This document shows positions 1 to 11,481 of a stretch of 46,666 nt of DNA, one piece after another. The stretch is taken from the NCBI GenBank assembly GCA_014904985.1, contig MU129028.1:149148-195813 (forward strand). Reading direction: 5' to 3'. A program made the translations under genes and the position numbers. The notes under the pieces are model-generated. The model was not told the DNA's origin. It did no database searches and was given only the letters and a program-made list of their open reading frames with translations. This stretch comes from Hydnum rufescens UP504. Its lineage: Eukaryota; Basidiomycota; Agaricomycetes; Cantharellales; Hydnaceae. Numbering within the stretch: position 1 is the first letter of the stretch; each line of letters starts with the position of its first letter.

Positions 1-1500
1 TCCTGGCTTCCTTTGTGCTGAATCACTCCTACAAGATGACCCCATCCATGGGCAGTCCACACTTGCTGTCACCGCAAGACAAGCCTCAGCCTCCCAGACC
101 AAACCAAAACCTACTCAACCACTATGCACTAACTGCAAAAGAGGGTCCACACAAGGCTGAGGACTGTCGAGGGAAAGGAGTGGAAAATTCGGGGTTCCAT
201 TCAATAATCAACCAAAGGCTACAACACCTACAGTGGCTCACCGCATGCATTCCTTACATCGAATGTCAAAGTAAATGCAAACCTTGCCACACACAAATCC
301 CTCGATGACATCCTAAATTGATTCGGACTGTTCATGCCACATATCTCCCCAATGTGACTGGTTTAAACCTCTACCTTCTGGCAGCTAGACAGCCAATCAG
401 CATCAACCTGGGTGATGCATCCTCTCTATTATGGGCAACGGGCATTGGAACAATCCATCTCAAACTGGACATAAATGGGAATACCACCTATGGCTAATAT
501 GCAATGTCCTATACGCTGAATGCCATGGCCACCACCCCCTCTCAGTTAGCAGATCTCACTAAGCATAACCAACAGCTCACATTTGACAATGACAACGCAA
601 CATAAGGTCAAAAACCACTGGCAACACTAGTTGGAATAGCTCCCGAGGAGGACAAGTGATCTTTATCGACCCTGGGCCCTGTCATACACAACCACACCTT
701 GCCAACACTGCCACAACCCACTCAATCGACATAAACATCCTTACCAACAACTAGGCCACCTTGATTTGACAACATCTGGTGATTAGTTTAACAGGCATGG
801 TGGAGACATCACAGACTCACTGGAACCCAGAGTTCTGTGAACCCTTGCCTTGGAAAGGCACACTGACTCCCCTTCCAAACAACAAGACAACTGCAAATGA
901 AATCCTTGATCTCATTCACTCTGATGTCTGTGCCCACTCCCACTATCAATTGGTGGCAAACGATACTTCATCACATTCATGGATGATCACTCTCACCGAA
1001 AATTCCTATACCTCCTATCAGCAAAAAGCGATGTCTTGTCATCATTCCTAGAATTCAAAGCATCTGTTGAGAGGGAGACTGGCGGAAAATCAAGACAATC
1101 CACAGTGGACAATGGAGGTAATATACTTCACTCAACTTCCAAACATACCTCAGAACTGAAGGATCACCTCTCAGACCTCCACTCCATACACACCAGAGCA
1201 GAATGGATTGTCAGAGCAGGGGAATTTGAACAATTGTCGAAAAAAATCAGGCCAATGCTTAAGGCCAGCAGAATGTCCATGGCTTCTGGCAGAGGCAGCC
1301 CTCACTGCTAATATCTTGGAAAGTATCCCCCCATGTTGCTCTAAATGATTAAAACCCCAATGGAAATCTGGTCCAAGAAATGACCCCACATTCTTGGGAT
1401 CCACGAATTTGGAACTATTGCATATGCATTTATCCCCAAAGCACTCCAAAAGAAACCTCGGTCAACACTTAGAGGGGCCTAATAGGTACGTCAAACTGTG
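1..1500 (+). pseudogene. Ty1/copia retrotransposon pol relic
   Basis: This is a decayed copia-type polyprotein readable only in frame-shifted pieces. Around 120-185 there is a zinc-knuckle-like stretch (CTNC..., then EDCRGKG). Around 330-660 lies a region resembling the protease flank (LGDASS, ATGIGTIHL, QLTFDND). From about 780 the text matches a GAG-pre-integrase and integrase core: EFCEP near 820, IHSDVC near 913, DDHS then KSDVLSSFLEFKASVE at 980-1,075, and a second acidic block with EQNG further on. In copia elements this protein cleaves the polyprotein and integrates the cDNA. At least three frame changes and several in-frame stops are present, and the N-terminus lies outside the window. 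No reverse transcriptase follows, so the copy is truncated near 1,500. The family call is fairly safe; individual domain limits are not. Confidence 0.75.
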
Positions 1501-2559
1501 CAAATCAAAAGCCTAGCAGGCATCAGAATCCTTTGATATCAAATAATTTCAGGAGGGTGACCTTAGGTCAATCCATAAGTCTGCCCTCGGGGATTTGATA
1601 TCAAACTCACAACCTCCAAGGTTTCTCATGGTAGTGCAGCAGATATCAAGTCAATTAAGTGTTATATACATAGAGCAATTAACAAGAAGTTGAGTCTTTC
1701 AGAGATTAAGAAATTAAATCCAAAGAAATAGGTGTAGTATATCAAATGAAGGAAAATTTTGTCTTAAAAAAGCCAAGGGAAGTCAGAGGCACTCAAAGTG
1801 CATGAAGCATGCAAAAGCATGCAAAGCACACATCCAAGATGGAGGTCGGGTGGAAGAATTTTAGAGAGGAAATCCATCATCAAACCCTTGATTCAAGCCC
1901 AGGTTCAAATCAGGGTACCTCGCAAACAGGGATGCACTCAAGGGTTTTTGTTGGTTGTATTCTTGCTGGTTTGACCATATCTCGCCCTTTGCCCAGTCTA
2001 ATTGGACCAATTGATAGCACGCCTCGGAGCATTCCCCACTAATTGACATTTACAACACCATCGATGAAAGACCAGCGCCACCCCAAGTAGTTTCCACTAG
2101 ATTGACCACCAAGTGGAACGTGTCTCCACCTGGTTTTCAAAAGTATCTGTGTCTACAGGGCTCATCATGTCGAGTACACTCGGCTCGTCGATGAATTCAG
2201 CAGACATATGTGAGCTTAGCGGTCTCATCTTCTTTGTTATTCCTTATAGAGGCCATCACCTGAGAGGCCCATTCTGGGCCAGAAGGCACACCTGTGATTG
2301 AAAGCTCCGATTCGAGCCCGAGGAAATGAACCCAATGCAGCACTGTTGCATCGGATTAGTGTCGTTGGCTCCCCTGAGTCCTATTTTGATAAATCACAAA
2401 CATCAGGAGTGTTTTGGAATTGGATTCAGTAGACGATTGCATTACAGTGATCCACTGGGAAGACTTCCCACAGATGTACTGTGCTGCGGCTTGGTTATAT
2501 GCTTGGCGCTGAGTAAACTCGGACCTTTGTTGAAATTCCATCCGGGACTGCTAGGGAAA
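1501..2559. other. Unassigned stretch, no gene recognised
   Basis: No convincing coding region is visible; the open frames here are short and do not resemble known families. A 12-bp palindrome TTTGATATCAAA occurs near 1,533 and again near 1,594, with a third partial copy (AGATATCAAG) near 1,640. The part after about 2,050 may be the decayed downstream portion of the minus-strand copia gag relic that starts near 3,330, but I cannot show that. Confidence 0.4.
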
Positions 2560-3330
2560 TAAAGGTACGCCACAAGTTTCTTCCAACTCTCCGTTCGGAC
2601 TATCAGAGACAATCAAGGACAAAGAAGACTTGGAAATTCGGATTCTGCAACCAATTCATCAATCTCGAACTTCAATTGTTGATTTTCCCCTCTTATTTCC
2701 CATTTTTCCTTTTTTGGCCATGGATTCAACATGTGCAATGGTGAGGGGAATGGTGTCTGATGTGGCTTCAACAGTGTTTGATATGAACCTTGCCCAGGTT
2801 TCCATTTTGGGGAGGGAATGAAGTAGGAGCAGGGCTAGGAATTCATCATCTAGGCTCTTTTTCATTCCCTGCTGCCATTGGTTCTCCGTGTGTATCCAGC
2901 CAATGTGATCAGCCATTGGAGTACTGTCAATGTATTTGCATTCAATTATACTGATCTTGATGTAGAATGCTGTGACACTGGAGTGGGTGTCATGGTTCAC
3001 AGATAGTATGATCTTCCAGATATCAGAAGATGTTCCTTTGTCCCAAACTGGGATATCATATTGTCATCAACGTTTTCCATGATGATATTGAATGCATCAG
3101 CATCATGTTTCATCCAAGATGCAATGGAGATTGATCTTGTGGCTGCTGCTCGATCATGGGCATCCTCGGAGATGATGGTGTTTGATACATATGGACTGGA
3201 GGGGCGAGGGCATGTTTCAATGCCAGAGAGGATATCAGAGGCACCAAGTGTTCAAATTTTGGCACTGATGCGGACCTTCCATATTGGGAAGTTTGAACTT
3301 GTAAGTCATGGGATACATGTCTTAATGTTG
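2560..3330 (-). pseudogene. Ty1/copia gag relic
   Basis: Read on the minus strand from about 3,330, the translation opens with NFPIWKVRI, the usual N-terminal text of copia Gag capsid proteins. It continues through WMKHDADAFNIIMENVDD near 3,070-3,120. The later block GMKKSLDDEFLALLLLHSLP near 2,820-2,880 matches the conserved Gag segment with a central leucine run. Gag forms the particle that packages retrotransposon RNA. At least two frame changes and several stops break the protein, so it is not functional. It lies on the opposite strand to the copia pol relic at 1-1,500 and is therefore a separate insertion. No LTR can be assigned to it. Confidence 0.65.
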
Positions 3331-3424
3331 CTGGGTTCTACAGTTGTCATTGGATGCAGAATAGTGCTGAGTTATTTTTTCCTCTATAATGGGCCCATAA
3401 CCTAATGAGGCAGTGGCTCAGCAT

Positions 3425-3741
3425 ACACCCATATAAGGGAGAAGACTGTATTAGTACCTAATGAGGCAGTGGCTATACATAATAAAGTATAAGTACTTGG
3501 CTAGGGTATATGACAGTTGGCCCTGGACTTTACCTCAGTGTACACCTGTATAAGGGAGAAGACTGAGGGAAAGTCCAGTGGCAGATTCTGGGTTGTATAG
3601 TTGCAGGCATTTGGCAAGTGGCGTGCCCACACTGCGGGAGCTTGGTCTGTCTTTCAGCAAGTGGTGTGCCCACACTGTGGGAGCTTGGTCTGTCTTTTGG
3701 CAAGTGCTGTGCTCGCATGCGGGAGCTCAGGTCTTGTGGCA
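3425..3741. repeat. Direct repeats, including a 43-bp tandem triplet
   Basis: A block ending ATAAGGGAGAAGACTG occurs near 3,430 and again near 3,550. From 3,613 to 3,741 a 43-bp unit starting GGCAAGTGGCGTGCCCACAC is repeated three times head to tail (starts 3,613, 3,656 and 3,699). The third copy is the most diverged. Differences between the first two copies include CG to TG. This could be the promoter or leader part of an LTR, but no LTR ends are visible. Confidence 0.7.
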
Positions 3742-3832
3742 TGTACCAGATTGGAGTGTAGCCATCTCAATACCATATGTCAAGGTATGCAAATGCAGCA
3801 GGCAGATGGGTGTTAGAGTAGTCATACTGAGG

Positions 3833-5690
3833 TCACTGGATTGAGCCATCATCACCATCCATAAAGCATGAGATTGATGCACAGAAATCTGGGATATCAT
3901 AGGTCATAACAATGTCATCCAGGGGAATGGCAATTTTGGGTGGGTGTTTCACAAGTTGGATGTGATGTATGTTGTAATCATTGACAGCAGATGCCTCATC
4001 TTCATCTAATGCAAGATCTGAGTCTTCCACTGCAAGATTTCTCCACACCAAATAGTTTCAGAATAGGTTGAGACTTTTGAGCTGAACCAAATAGTGAATT
4101 ATCTGCTCCTCATATTATTTGTGGTTTGTGGCTTTGTAAGCAGCTTTACACATAAGTATGTGCAGAGTTTTGCCAGTCTCAGTGCAATAGTTATCTGTAG
4201 TTCCAAGATCAACAATATTTGATGCCCAGTGGTGCAAAGCATGAACTTTCTGTATGTTCATATGATCTTGGTGACAGGCACCATTCACAATAAATATACA
4301 CTTGTTATCATGGAAGACAGAGAGTGCCACTTGTAGTTCCTGAAGGCTTGAGTCAGAGTGTAGGGGAAATTGGGTGATATAGATGAAGTCAAGAACAACC
4401 TGAATTGCTTTGATGACACCACTTTGAGCTCCATCAGCACCTGCAATTACAGGGAGGATGTGACATTAAAGGTCATGGTGACCCTTCCCAGACCACTGTG
4501 AATAATGTGATATACCAGTATCGAAGTTCTGAGCCTCAATGTGGTGGGGCTGTCCAGTGAATCTGCAATTGAGTTCCAATTGGCCAATCATCTTGGTAAG
4601 CCACTCCATCATATGATCCTTGAACATCTTGTGAAGCCCATGTAGGTTGTCCATGCATATGACTTGACAAATGTCCACACCGAGTTCCTCCCAACAAAGT
4701 TCCTTGATGCCACACAGGCCAACTGCCTTGGCTCTGGATATGAACTGCCAAGTTGTGCTACTGATAGGTAACTCTTCATGGATATGATGCACTTCATTGG
4801 TTATCCACAGACTAGTATGAGGAGGGAAAGCATATGGATGTTCAAGGTCCTTGTACCTGGCAAGACACTGTGGACATGAGTTTGTGGCCAATCCAACAAT
4901 GTTGTATTGTTCTTTGAGGTCAGCTATCCATGCCATCAGAACCGCAAGACATTGATGAATATTGCCTTCAGGGTCAATTGTGGCATGGATTGTTTGGTGG
5001 CCAACTTGCATGGACTCAAACACGATCCACATACAGTGATGGAAAAGCTGACATTGGAGAATACCAGGCATACATTCTGCTTCCATCTTCATTGCAAAGA
5101 CTGTCCCTGGGAATTTCGATGTAGGAATTTTCACAAGTAGCATCCATGCATATTGCTGAGTTTTTTGTCATGTGCTACTTGATATATTCCCAAGTGTCAT
5201 ATACACAGCATGCATAGATTTGTTGCCAGAGAAGTTTGTCAGGTGTGTCTCATCTGATGCAAGGACAACACCCATTACTGTCACCCCATTAGGCAGTGTG
5301 CACTGATGCAACCTTACAGTCAGTGATTTGGCACATTAATGTAGAATTTATGACTAACCTGGACTTCATTCCATAACTTGCCTGATACCATTTCATGATA
5401 AACTTGAGTTTTGCCATCAGCTTCAAAAACTCTGATTGGCTCATAAAGCATTGAATTGTGGGGTGTCAGATTGCCAAAAAGAAAGTCTGCTAATTCCACA
5501 GGGTCTTGATAGAAAAATGTTTGGGGCTCTGTCAGCGCATCATCTAGGACAACAGTGGTGCTCTTCCACCCAGGTGCTTGTGGCATGTGCTTCTCAATAC
5601 ATTTGTACATCATTTTGGCACTGCGAAAGGACAATGGATTATGCAGTGTCTATGCAAAGACAAAAGTTGAGCCAAGAATGTATAACATAA
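3833..5690 (-). pseudogene. Plavaka-type (KDZ-like) DNA transposase, decayed
   Basis: The protein is read on the minus strand. The diagnostic core ASDETHLTNFSGNKS lies near 5,220-5,262 and is followed by AVYMTLGNI and LLVKIPTSKFPGT, the order seen in basidiomycete Plavaka transposases. Further on come ATNSCPQCLARYKDLEHP near 4,860, VIAGADGAQSGVIKAIQ near 4,400-4,440 and HALHHWASNIVDLGTTDNYCTE near 4,170-4,240. A likely intron with GTTAGT donor and CATCAG acceptor separates NEVQ from CTLPNG near 5,300-5,350. A TGA between ISSST and QKTQQY (about 5,165-5,175) sits where CGA would be expected, and another stop follows ATNHK near 4,115. The N-terminal exon is cut off upstream by the hairpin-array element at 5,731. 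These enzymes mobilise TIR elements by a DDE mechanism; this copy cannot. Confidence 0.8.
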
Positions 5691-5730
5691 CTGTTTTGAG
5701 AGCATCCCACCCATTTCAACCCCAGTCTGG

Positions 5731-5880
5731 TCAGCCAATTATTGGTATCTAATTAGATATTTCAAAGGTTGCATTTATATACTCTAACTAGATATCAGAC
5801 CCAGGGGGCCCCCAGGGGCCCCTGCAATTCAGTCGAGGGGGCAGGTCAAGCAGCCCAGGGGCCCCTGGGGCCCCTAGCCA
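5731..5880. repeat. D1 left terminal repeat and GGGGCCCC cluster
   Basis: The terminal repeat occupies about 5,731-5,803. It is followed by five or so overlapping GGGGCCCC/GGGCCC palindromes up to about 5,875. The same order, terminal repeat then GGGGCCCC cluster, is found at 13,960-14,098, 27,860-28,001, 30,292-30,460 and 34,950-35,084. Confidence 0.75.
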
Positions 5881-6054
5881 TTAGGATTATTTATTATTTA
5901 TTATTATTATATACACTAGGCTTGCCCAGTGGGGCTCACCCATGCACTCAAGAAGAGCAGCCAGAGGCTGCTCTTCTTGCACAATGTAGCCAAGGAAAAT
6001 ACATACCGGGGGGGACTCACCGTATATAGGCCACTCGTTGGCGTGTTTGGTTCT

Positions 6055-6165
6055 TGTTTGGTGCATTGCCGTTCGTCGTGTCACTGTTCGTTGCATCACC
6101 ATTTGTCACATCACTGTTCGTCATGTCGCCATTTGGCATGTTGCCATTTGGGCCCCTGTTGGTTT
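6055..6165 (-). repeat. 15-bp tandem repeats in a left-arm exon block
   Basis: From about 6,075, successive 15-bp units start TTCGTCGTGTCACTG, TTCGTTGCATCACCA, TTTGTCACATCACTG, TTCGTCATGTCGCCA and TTTGGCATGTTGCCA. They lie between the intron acceptor and the exon palindrome of a left-arm unit. Variation is largely CG to TG/CA. Confidence 0.75.
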
Positions 6166-6964
6166 TGTGGGTTTTCATTGTGGCCACAATCTAGAGTAAT
6201 AAAAGATATATTAGTACAAATATTCAAACCAGCACAAAAAGAGCAGCTTTCGCTGCTCTTTTTGCGTGGGTGTAGCTACTGGGGGGTGGGAACTCACTTA
6301 TATAGTACCACACACCTGCCATGGTGGGTGTGTGGTTCCTCGGGCCCTCCTTTGGCATGGTCGCACCCTTGTTTTGTGTGTTGCCATATGTCGCGTTGCA
6401 GTGTGGCACATCTTCATTTGGTGCGTTGCCATGCGTCATGTTGCCAGGGGTCGTGTCCTGGTTTGGTGCGTTGCTGTGTGTCGCGTTGTGTGCCTTGGAG
6501 GTCTCAATCTAGAATAATAACAACATGTTAGTAACAAAATTCAAAACAGCGCAAAAAGAGCAGCTTTCGCTGCTCTTTTTGCACCATTGTGTCTACTAAA
6601 TATAATAAAACATACCTTGCAGTACCCCACACCTGCTGCAGTGGTGTGGGGTACTGGGGCTGTGTACTGTGGCTCGTATGTATGGCAGTTCATATGGGCA
6701 CCTGTTGTTTGGGCAGCGATAAGGGGGGTTACAGGGGTTCTGCCCCAGTATGTTTGGGACGTCGAGACCTACAAGATAAGACTTTAAATTAGTTAAGAAT
6801 TAAAAACCATGCAAAAAGAGCAGCTTTCGCTGCTCTTTTTGTGTGGCTGTTGCTACTGAGGGGGGCGGGGACTTACCTTACATAGAACCACACACCCGCC
6901 ATGGCAGGTGTGTGGGTCCGGGGCCTCATTTGGCATGGTGCCATATGTCACGTCGTTGGTGTGG

Positions 6965-7190
6965 GGCCATGTCATGTCATTGGCATGTGGCTGGGTCATG
7001 TTGTTGGCATGTTGCCATGTATCACTTTGCCGTGCGCCACATTGCTGTGTCACATTGTTGGCACATTGCCATGTTGCATTGTTGGCATGTTGTCATGTAT
7101 TGCTTTGTCACGTCACATTGCCATGCGTCGCATTGCCATGCATCATGTTGCCATGTGTCGTGTTGCCATGTGCTGCACTGCTGTTTGGGC
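6965..7190 (-). repeat. 15-bp tandem repeats in a second left-arm exon block
   Basis: The clearest run is at about 7,110-7,185, with units TGCCATGCGTCGCAT, TGCCATGCATCATGT, TGCCATGTGTCGTGT and TGCCATGTGCTGCAC. Earlier units in the block are more diverged but keep the 15-bp phase. Confidence 0.7.
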
Positions 7191-7430
7191 TCTTGTCATT
7201 TTGTGGGTTATCATGGTGCGTTGGATGGGCCCAATCTACAAAAAGGCGCGTCAGTAAAAAACATTCCAAAGCAGCCCAAAAAGAGCAGCTTTCGCTGCTC
7301 TTTTTGTGCCATTGTATCTACTAAAAAATACTCACCTTGTGACCACACACCCGCAACGGCAGGTGTGTGGTCGGGTGCTTGCCTTTTCAGGCAGTTGTTT
7401 ATTGTGGTTTGGAGATGGGAAGTAAGATGT

Positions 7431-8060
7431 AGATTCAATGCTGGCAAGTGCTGATACTCAAGAAGCACCCAAGCGCTGGCGCTACATGCACAATACACAT
7501 TAATAGCAAGCATGTAAATGTGTAATAAATACTATATAATAAATATTTGTCCAAAAAAAAAGGAAGAAGATGATAATAGTAAGGCAGAGTTCAATAAGAC
7601 ATGATATGGCTAATTGGATTGGACCACTTCTACACATCAGAATAGGCCCAAATTTAAATATAGTAATGGTATGTATACACCCTACATGGGCGGCTAATTA
7701 TATTGGACGGTTCTCACATTTTTCAAGTTTTCATGCCTTCAATTCCCTATTTAGGGAATTGAAGGCGTGAAAACTTGAAAAATGCGAGAACCATCCAATA
7801 TAATTAGCTGCCCATGTAGGGTGTATACATACCATTACTATATTTAAATTTGGGCCTATTCTGATGCATAGAAGTGGTCCAATCCAATTAGCCATACCAT
7901 GTCTTATTGAACTCTGCCTTACTATTATCATCTTCTTCCTTTTTTTTGGACAAATATTTATTATATAGTATTTATTACACATTTACATGCTTGCTATTAA
8001 TGTGTATTGTGCATGTAGCGCCAGTGCTTGCCGGTGTTGAATTGTGCAACTACACAGCCA
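7431..8060. repeat. Central inverted repeat of D1 (about 2 x 310 bp)
   Basis: The two halves are near-perfect reverse complements about a centre at 7,750/7,751 (AATTCCCTA-TT-TAGGGAATT). The left half runs from about 7,431 and the right half to about 8,060; the right half lacks a short block present on the left (near 7,450-7,475). Both halves are AT-rich, with ATAAATATTTG and TATATAG-like stretches near their outer ends. Because the introns on either side point away from this centre, it is the natural place for a divergent promoter. The same centre recurs at about 10,698, 25,511 and 32,678. Confidence 0.85.
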
Positions 8061-10655
8061 CACCCAGCAACAGCCCAGACAGGTGAGCACATGACCACAC
8101 ACCTGCTGTGGTGGGTGTGTGGTACTATTTAAGGCGAGTTCCCTTCCCCCAATGATACTGTGGCACAAAAAGAGCAGCGAAAGCTGCTCTTTTTGCACTG
8201 CATCGAATTTCTTTACTAACTTAGTTATTATTCTAGGTCCTGGCCTGGTCCCAGGTGCCAAATGATGAAATCCAACTGGCCAGGCCCCCCACAGCAACAT
8301 GCCAAACAAAACCACATGAAACGAAAGGAAACAATGCCAAATGAAAGCACGAGAGGTGGCAACACGAACCACACACCCACTGTGGTGGGTGTGTGGTTCT
8401 ATATAAGGCAAGTATGCTTATACACCCACAATGGCATGAAAGAGCAGCAGATGCCACTCTTTTGCGCCGATTTTAGTTCTTAACTAATACATTATTTATT
8501 ATTCTAGGTTATTGACCAGAAGCAGCAAAATGATGATCTGCCGAACAAACCACCCCAGAAATGATGATGCAACCCACCAACAACGGCTGGCCAGACAAAA
8601 CCCTGATGGAACCACACATCCGCTTTGGCAGGTGTGTGGTAAATTTAAGGTAAGCATCTGTACAACCATGCAAAAGGAGCAGCATATGCTGCTCCTTTTG
8701 CGTGGCTTTTCTTTTTTTTCTTTTTCACTAACTATTATTTTTTATTCCATATTGTCATTTGAACACACAACGAAGCCCCCCACCAAATGAAAGCTATGAA
8801 TGTAACCTGCCAAAACCCCAACCAAACAAAACCCGCAGCCCACCAGACGAAACCAGGACTGGAAACCCATGATGTGAGACCACAGAAAACGCAGACAGAA
8901 CCACACACCCGCTTCAGTGGGTGTGTGGTCATGTCAAGTAAGCATATGTACAACTGCGCAAAAGGAGCAGTGTATGCTGCTCCTCTTGCATGGCTTTTTT
9001 CTTTTTCACTAATGTATTATTTATTTATTTTAGGTTGTTATCGGAACCCACAACAAAGCCCCCGCCAAAACCCCAACCAAACGAAACCTGCCCATGATCA
9101 GCTAACCAGATGAAACCCGCGACCAGAAACCCACGATGCGAGACCACAAAGCACAGACAGAACCACACACCCACCGAAGCAGGTGTGTGGTAATCACAAA
9201 ACCACAGAGAAGAACAGCAGGAACATAGAGTGCCACATACCCGCTGTGGCAGGTGTGTGGCATATTTGGTAAGTCTTCTTTTAATAGCTACAAATGCGCA
9301 AAAAGGGCAGCAGTTGCTGCTCTTTTTGTGTGGTTGTTACTCTTCAACTGACACTTTATTTTTATTCTAGCCTAAGATGTCCTACCTAAACCCGCGAAAC
9401 CATGCAGCCACAAATGCAAACCCACAATGATGAATGCAATGTGGAAGCCCCAAATGCCACCTTGCGACCGTGCAAATAGGACCCATGCAAAGGAGCAACC
9501 AAAGGCCCACCATACCCCTACGAATGCATGACGGCAAACGATGCCTGTGCCCACACATGATACCGAAACGAGCCAGACCACATACCCGCTGCAGTGGGTG
9601 TGTGGTCACCTAAGATGAGTTCCTTTCCCCCGTAGATACAGCAGCGCAAAAAGAGCAGTGAAGGCTGCTCTTTTTGCATTGCCTTTAACTATTTACTAAC
9701 CTAACTTTTTTTATTCTGGATCTTGCTCCCCCAAAACCCCCGAACCCACGTGAGCTCCATACAAAAACCGAGAGTGGAAGCAGTATGAATGAGTACCCCC
9801 ACCTGCTTCAGCAAGTGGGTGGTACCATGGTTTTTTTTTTAAATTTTATTTTATATCTATGCATACAGTGACACAAAAGGAGCAGCACAAGCTGCTCCTT
9901 TTGCATTGCTTTTGAATTTTTTACTAATGTATTCTAGGATCCGAACCAAAACCCATGAAACACACCACCCACCCCCATATGCAAACTACACGACAGGGGG
10001 CCAAAACGAGTACCACACCTGCCTCGGCGGGTGGGTGTATGGTACCATAAGGTATTTTTAAAAAATTTTCTATATGTACAGTGACGCAAAAGGAGCAGCC
10101 CAAGCTGCTCCTTTTGTGTCACTTCAAATTTTTTTACTAATGTCCGCTATTATTCTAGGATCAAATCCAAAGCTCCAAAACGACAACCCACCCCAATGGA
10201 CACACGTGGCCAGTCAAAACAATCTGTGCAATGGTGGACTGCCGAGCCCCCCAAATGGCCACTGATGAGCCAGTTGAACCCCCGCCCAACCCCCAAGGGA
10301 GAATTGGCTGGTACCACACCCGCTAAGGGGGGTGTGGTATGTTTTTTGTTTAAATTGAATTTTTAAATAAATAAATAAATAAATAAAGAAGTAAATAGGA
10401 ATGGAACCTACCACCCATGACTGGGTGGTGTAATGATAATAAATAATAATTATAGACAAAACATCACCCCAGAGGGGGTATAATATAAATAATAAATAAT
10501 TGGATCATCCCCGATAAGCCCATATGGTCCACTGGGCAAGTCTGAGCTTAGGTGACTGCACAATGCCTAACCCAATATATTGAAGTTCTGTGGCCAGTCT
10601 AAGTCCCACACAGGGGCCCCTGGGGGCCCTGCTTGAATCACAGAAATCAGGTTAG
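8061..10655 (+). repeat. D1 right arm R1: plus-strand hairpin-intron array, CpG-poor copy
   Basis: Eight intron hairpins lie near 8,165-8,196, 8,434-8,466, 8,669-8,701, 8,957-8,990, 9,297-9,330, 9,645-9,678, 9,873-9,905 and 10,085-10,118. Plausible introns are 8,134-8,236 and 8,408-8,507 (GC donors where sister copy R2 has GT), one from 8,650 (GTAAGC donor, acceptor mutated), 8,938-9,033, 9,269-9,370 and 10,052-10,158. The sixth unit has AAG-ATGAGT instead of a GT donor and the seventh has no clear donor. Exon palindromes precede each donor. (AAAT)n with AATAAA lies at 10,366-10,388. The arm runs into GGGGCCCC text at about 10,610 and is cut at the junction near 10,655. Compared with R2, most CG dinucleotides have become TG or CA. 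Confidence 0.8.
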
Positions 10656-11441
10656 CCGGTCTCACATTTTCAAGTTTTCATGCCTTCAATTCCCTAATTT
10701 AGGGAATTGAAGGCGTGAAAACTTGAAAAATGCGAGAACCATCCAATATAATTAGCCGCCCATGTAGGGTGTATACATACCATTACTATATTTAAATTTG
10801 GGCCTATTCTGATGCGTAGAAGTGGTCCAATCCAATTAGCCATATCATGTCTTATTGAACTCTGCCTTACTATTATCGTCTTCTTCCTTTTTTTGGACAA
10901 ATATTTATTATATAGTATTTATTACACATTTACATGCTTGCTATTAATGTGTATTGTGCTGTAGCGCCAGTGGGCTTGCCGGCGTTGAATTGTGGCAACT
11001 ACGCAGCCACACCCAGCAACAGCCCAGACAGGTGAGCACACGACCACACACCTCCGTGCGGTGGGTGTGGTACTATTTAAGGTGAGTTCCCTTCCCCCAA
11101 TGATACTGTGGCACAATCCAATATAATTAGCCGCCCATGTAGGGTGTATACATACCATTACTATATTTAAATTTGGGCCTATTCTGATGCGTAGAAGTGG
11201 TCCAATCCAATTAGCCATATCATGTCTTATTGAACTCTGCCTTACTATTATCGTCTTCTTCCTTTTTTTTGGACAAATATTTATTATATAGTATTTATTA
11301 CACATTTACATGCTTGCTATTAATGTGTATTGTGCGTGTAGCGCCAGCGCTTGGGTGCTTCTTGAGTATCGGCACTTGCAGGCGTTGAATTGCGCAACTA
11401 CGCAGCCACACCCAGCAACAGCCCAGACAGGTGAGCACACG
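10656..11441 (+). repeat. Second D centre with internal duplication
   Basis: The palindromic centre is near 10,698. The segment from the centre through the first exon palindrome (about 10,740-11,115) is followed, after GTGGCAC, by a second copy of the same segment starting near 11,115. The second copy retains a block (GGGTGCTTCTTGAGTATC, near 11,353) that is missing from the first. The array has therefore been rearranged at least twice. Confidence 0.75.
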
Positions 11442-11471
11442 ACCACACACCCGCTGCGGCGGGTGTGTGGT
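11442..11471 (+). other. Exon palindrome, reference copy
   Basis: This is a 30-bp palindrome with 13-bp arms starting ACCACACACCCGC and a TGCG loop, 10 nt upstream of a GTGAGT donor. As RNA it would be a long GC-rich stem closed by C-UGCG-G, a UNCG-type tetraloop. Copies at 11,960, 12,250 and 13,148 have CTTCGG, i.e. a cUUCGg loop. Confidence 0.85.
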
Positions 11472-11481
11472 ACTATTTAAG

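Larger units (their letters stand above)
5881..7430 (-). repeat. D1 left arm: minus-strand array of hairpin introns
   Basis: Five intron hairpins lie at 5,950-5,978, 6,235-6,264, 6,551-6,582, 6,811-6,841 and 7,276-7,307. Read on the minus strand, four clear introns surround the inner ones: 7,335 down to 7,236, 6,876 to 6,768, 6,615 to 6,509 and 6,297 to 6,191. Donors are GTGAGT, GTAAGT, GTATGT and GTGAGT. Branch points are ACTGAC, TTAACTAAT, TACTAAC and TACTAAT. Acceptors end TTGTAG, CTTGTAG, TTCTAG and CTCTAG. The introns are 100-109 nt long. The outermost unit has a GTGAGT donor at 6,020 but no clear branch point. Each donor is preceded by a GTGTGTGG-type palindrome arm. Exon blocks are GT-rich on the plus strand (AC-rich in sense). 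An ATT-rich tract at 5,885-5,922, AATAAT in sense, closes the arm. Confidence 0.8.

Noticed and set aside
6235..6264. Hairpins followed by T-runs could be read as bacterial intrinsic terminators.
   Set aside because: The T-run is part of the stem itself and pairs with an A-run, and the sequence lies within an intron of a fungal element.
8061..10655. Many short open frames containing KEQLxLLLL or AxGAAQAAPF on both strands.
   Set aside because: They are translations of the GAGCAGC/GCTGCTC hairpin, which lacks stops in most frames; they recur wherever the hairpin does.
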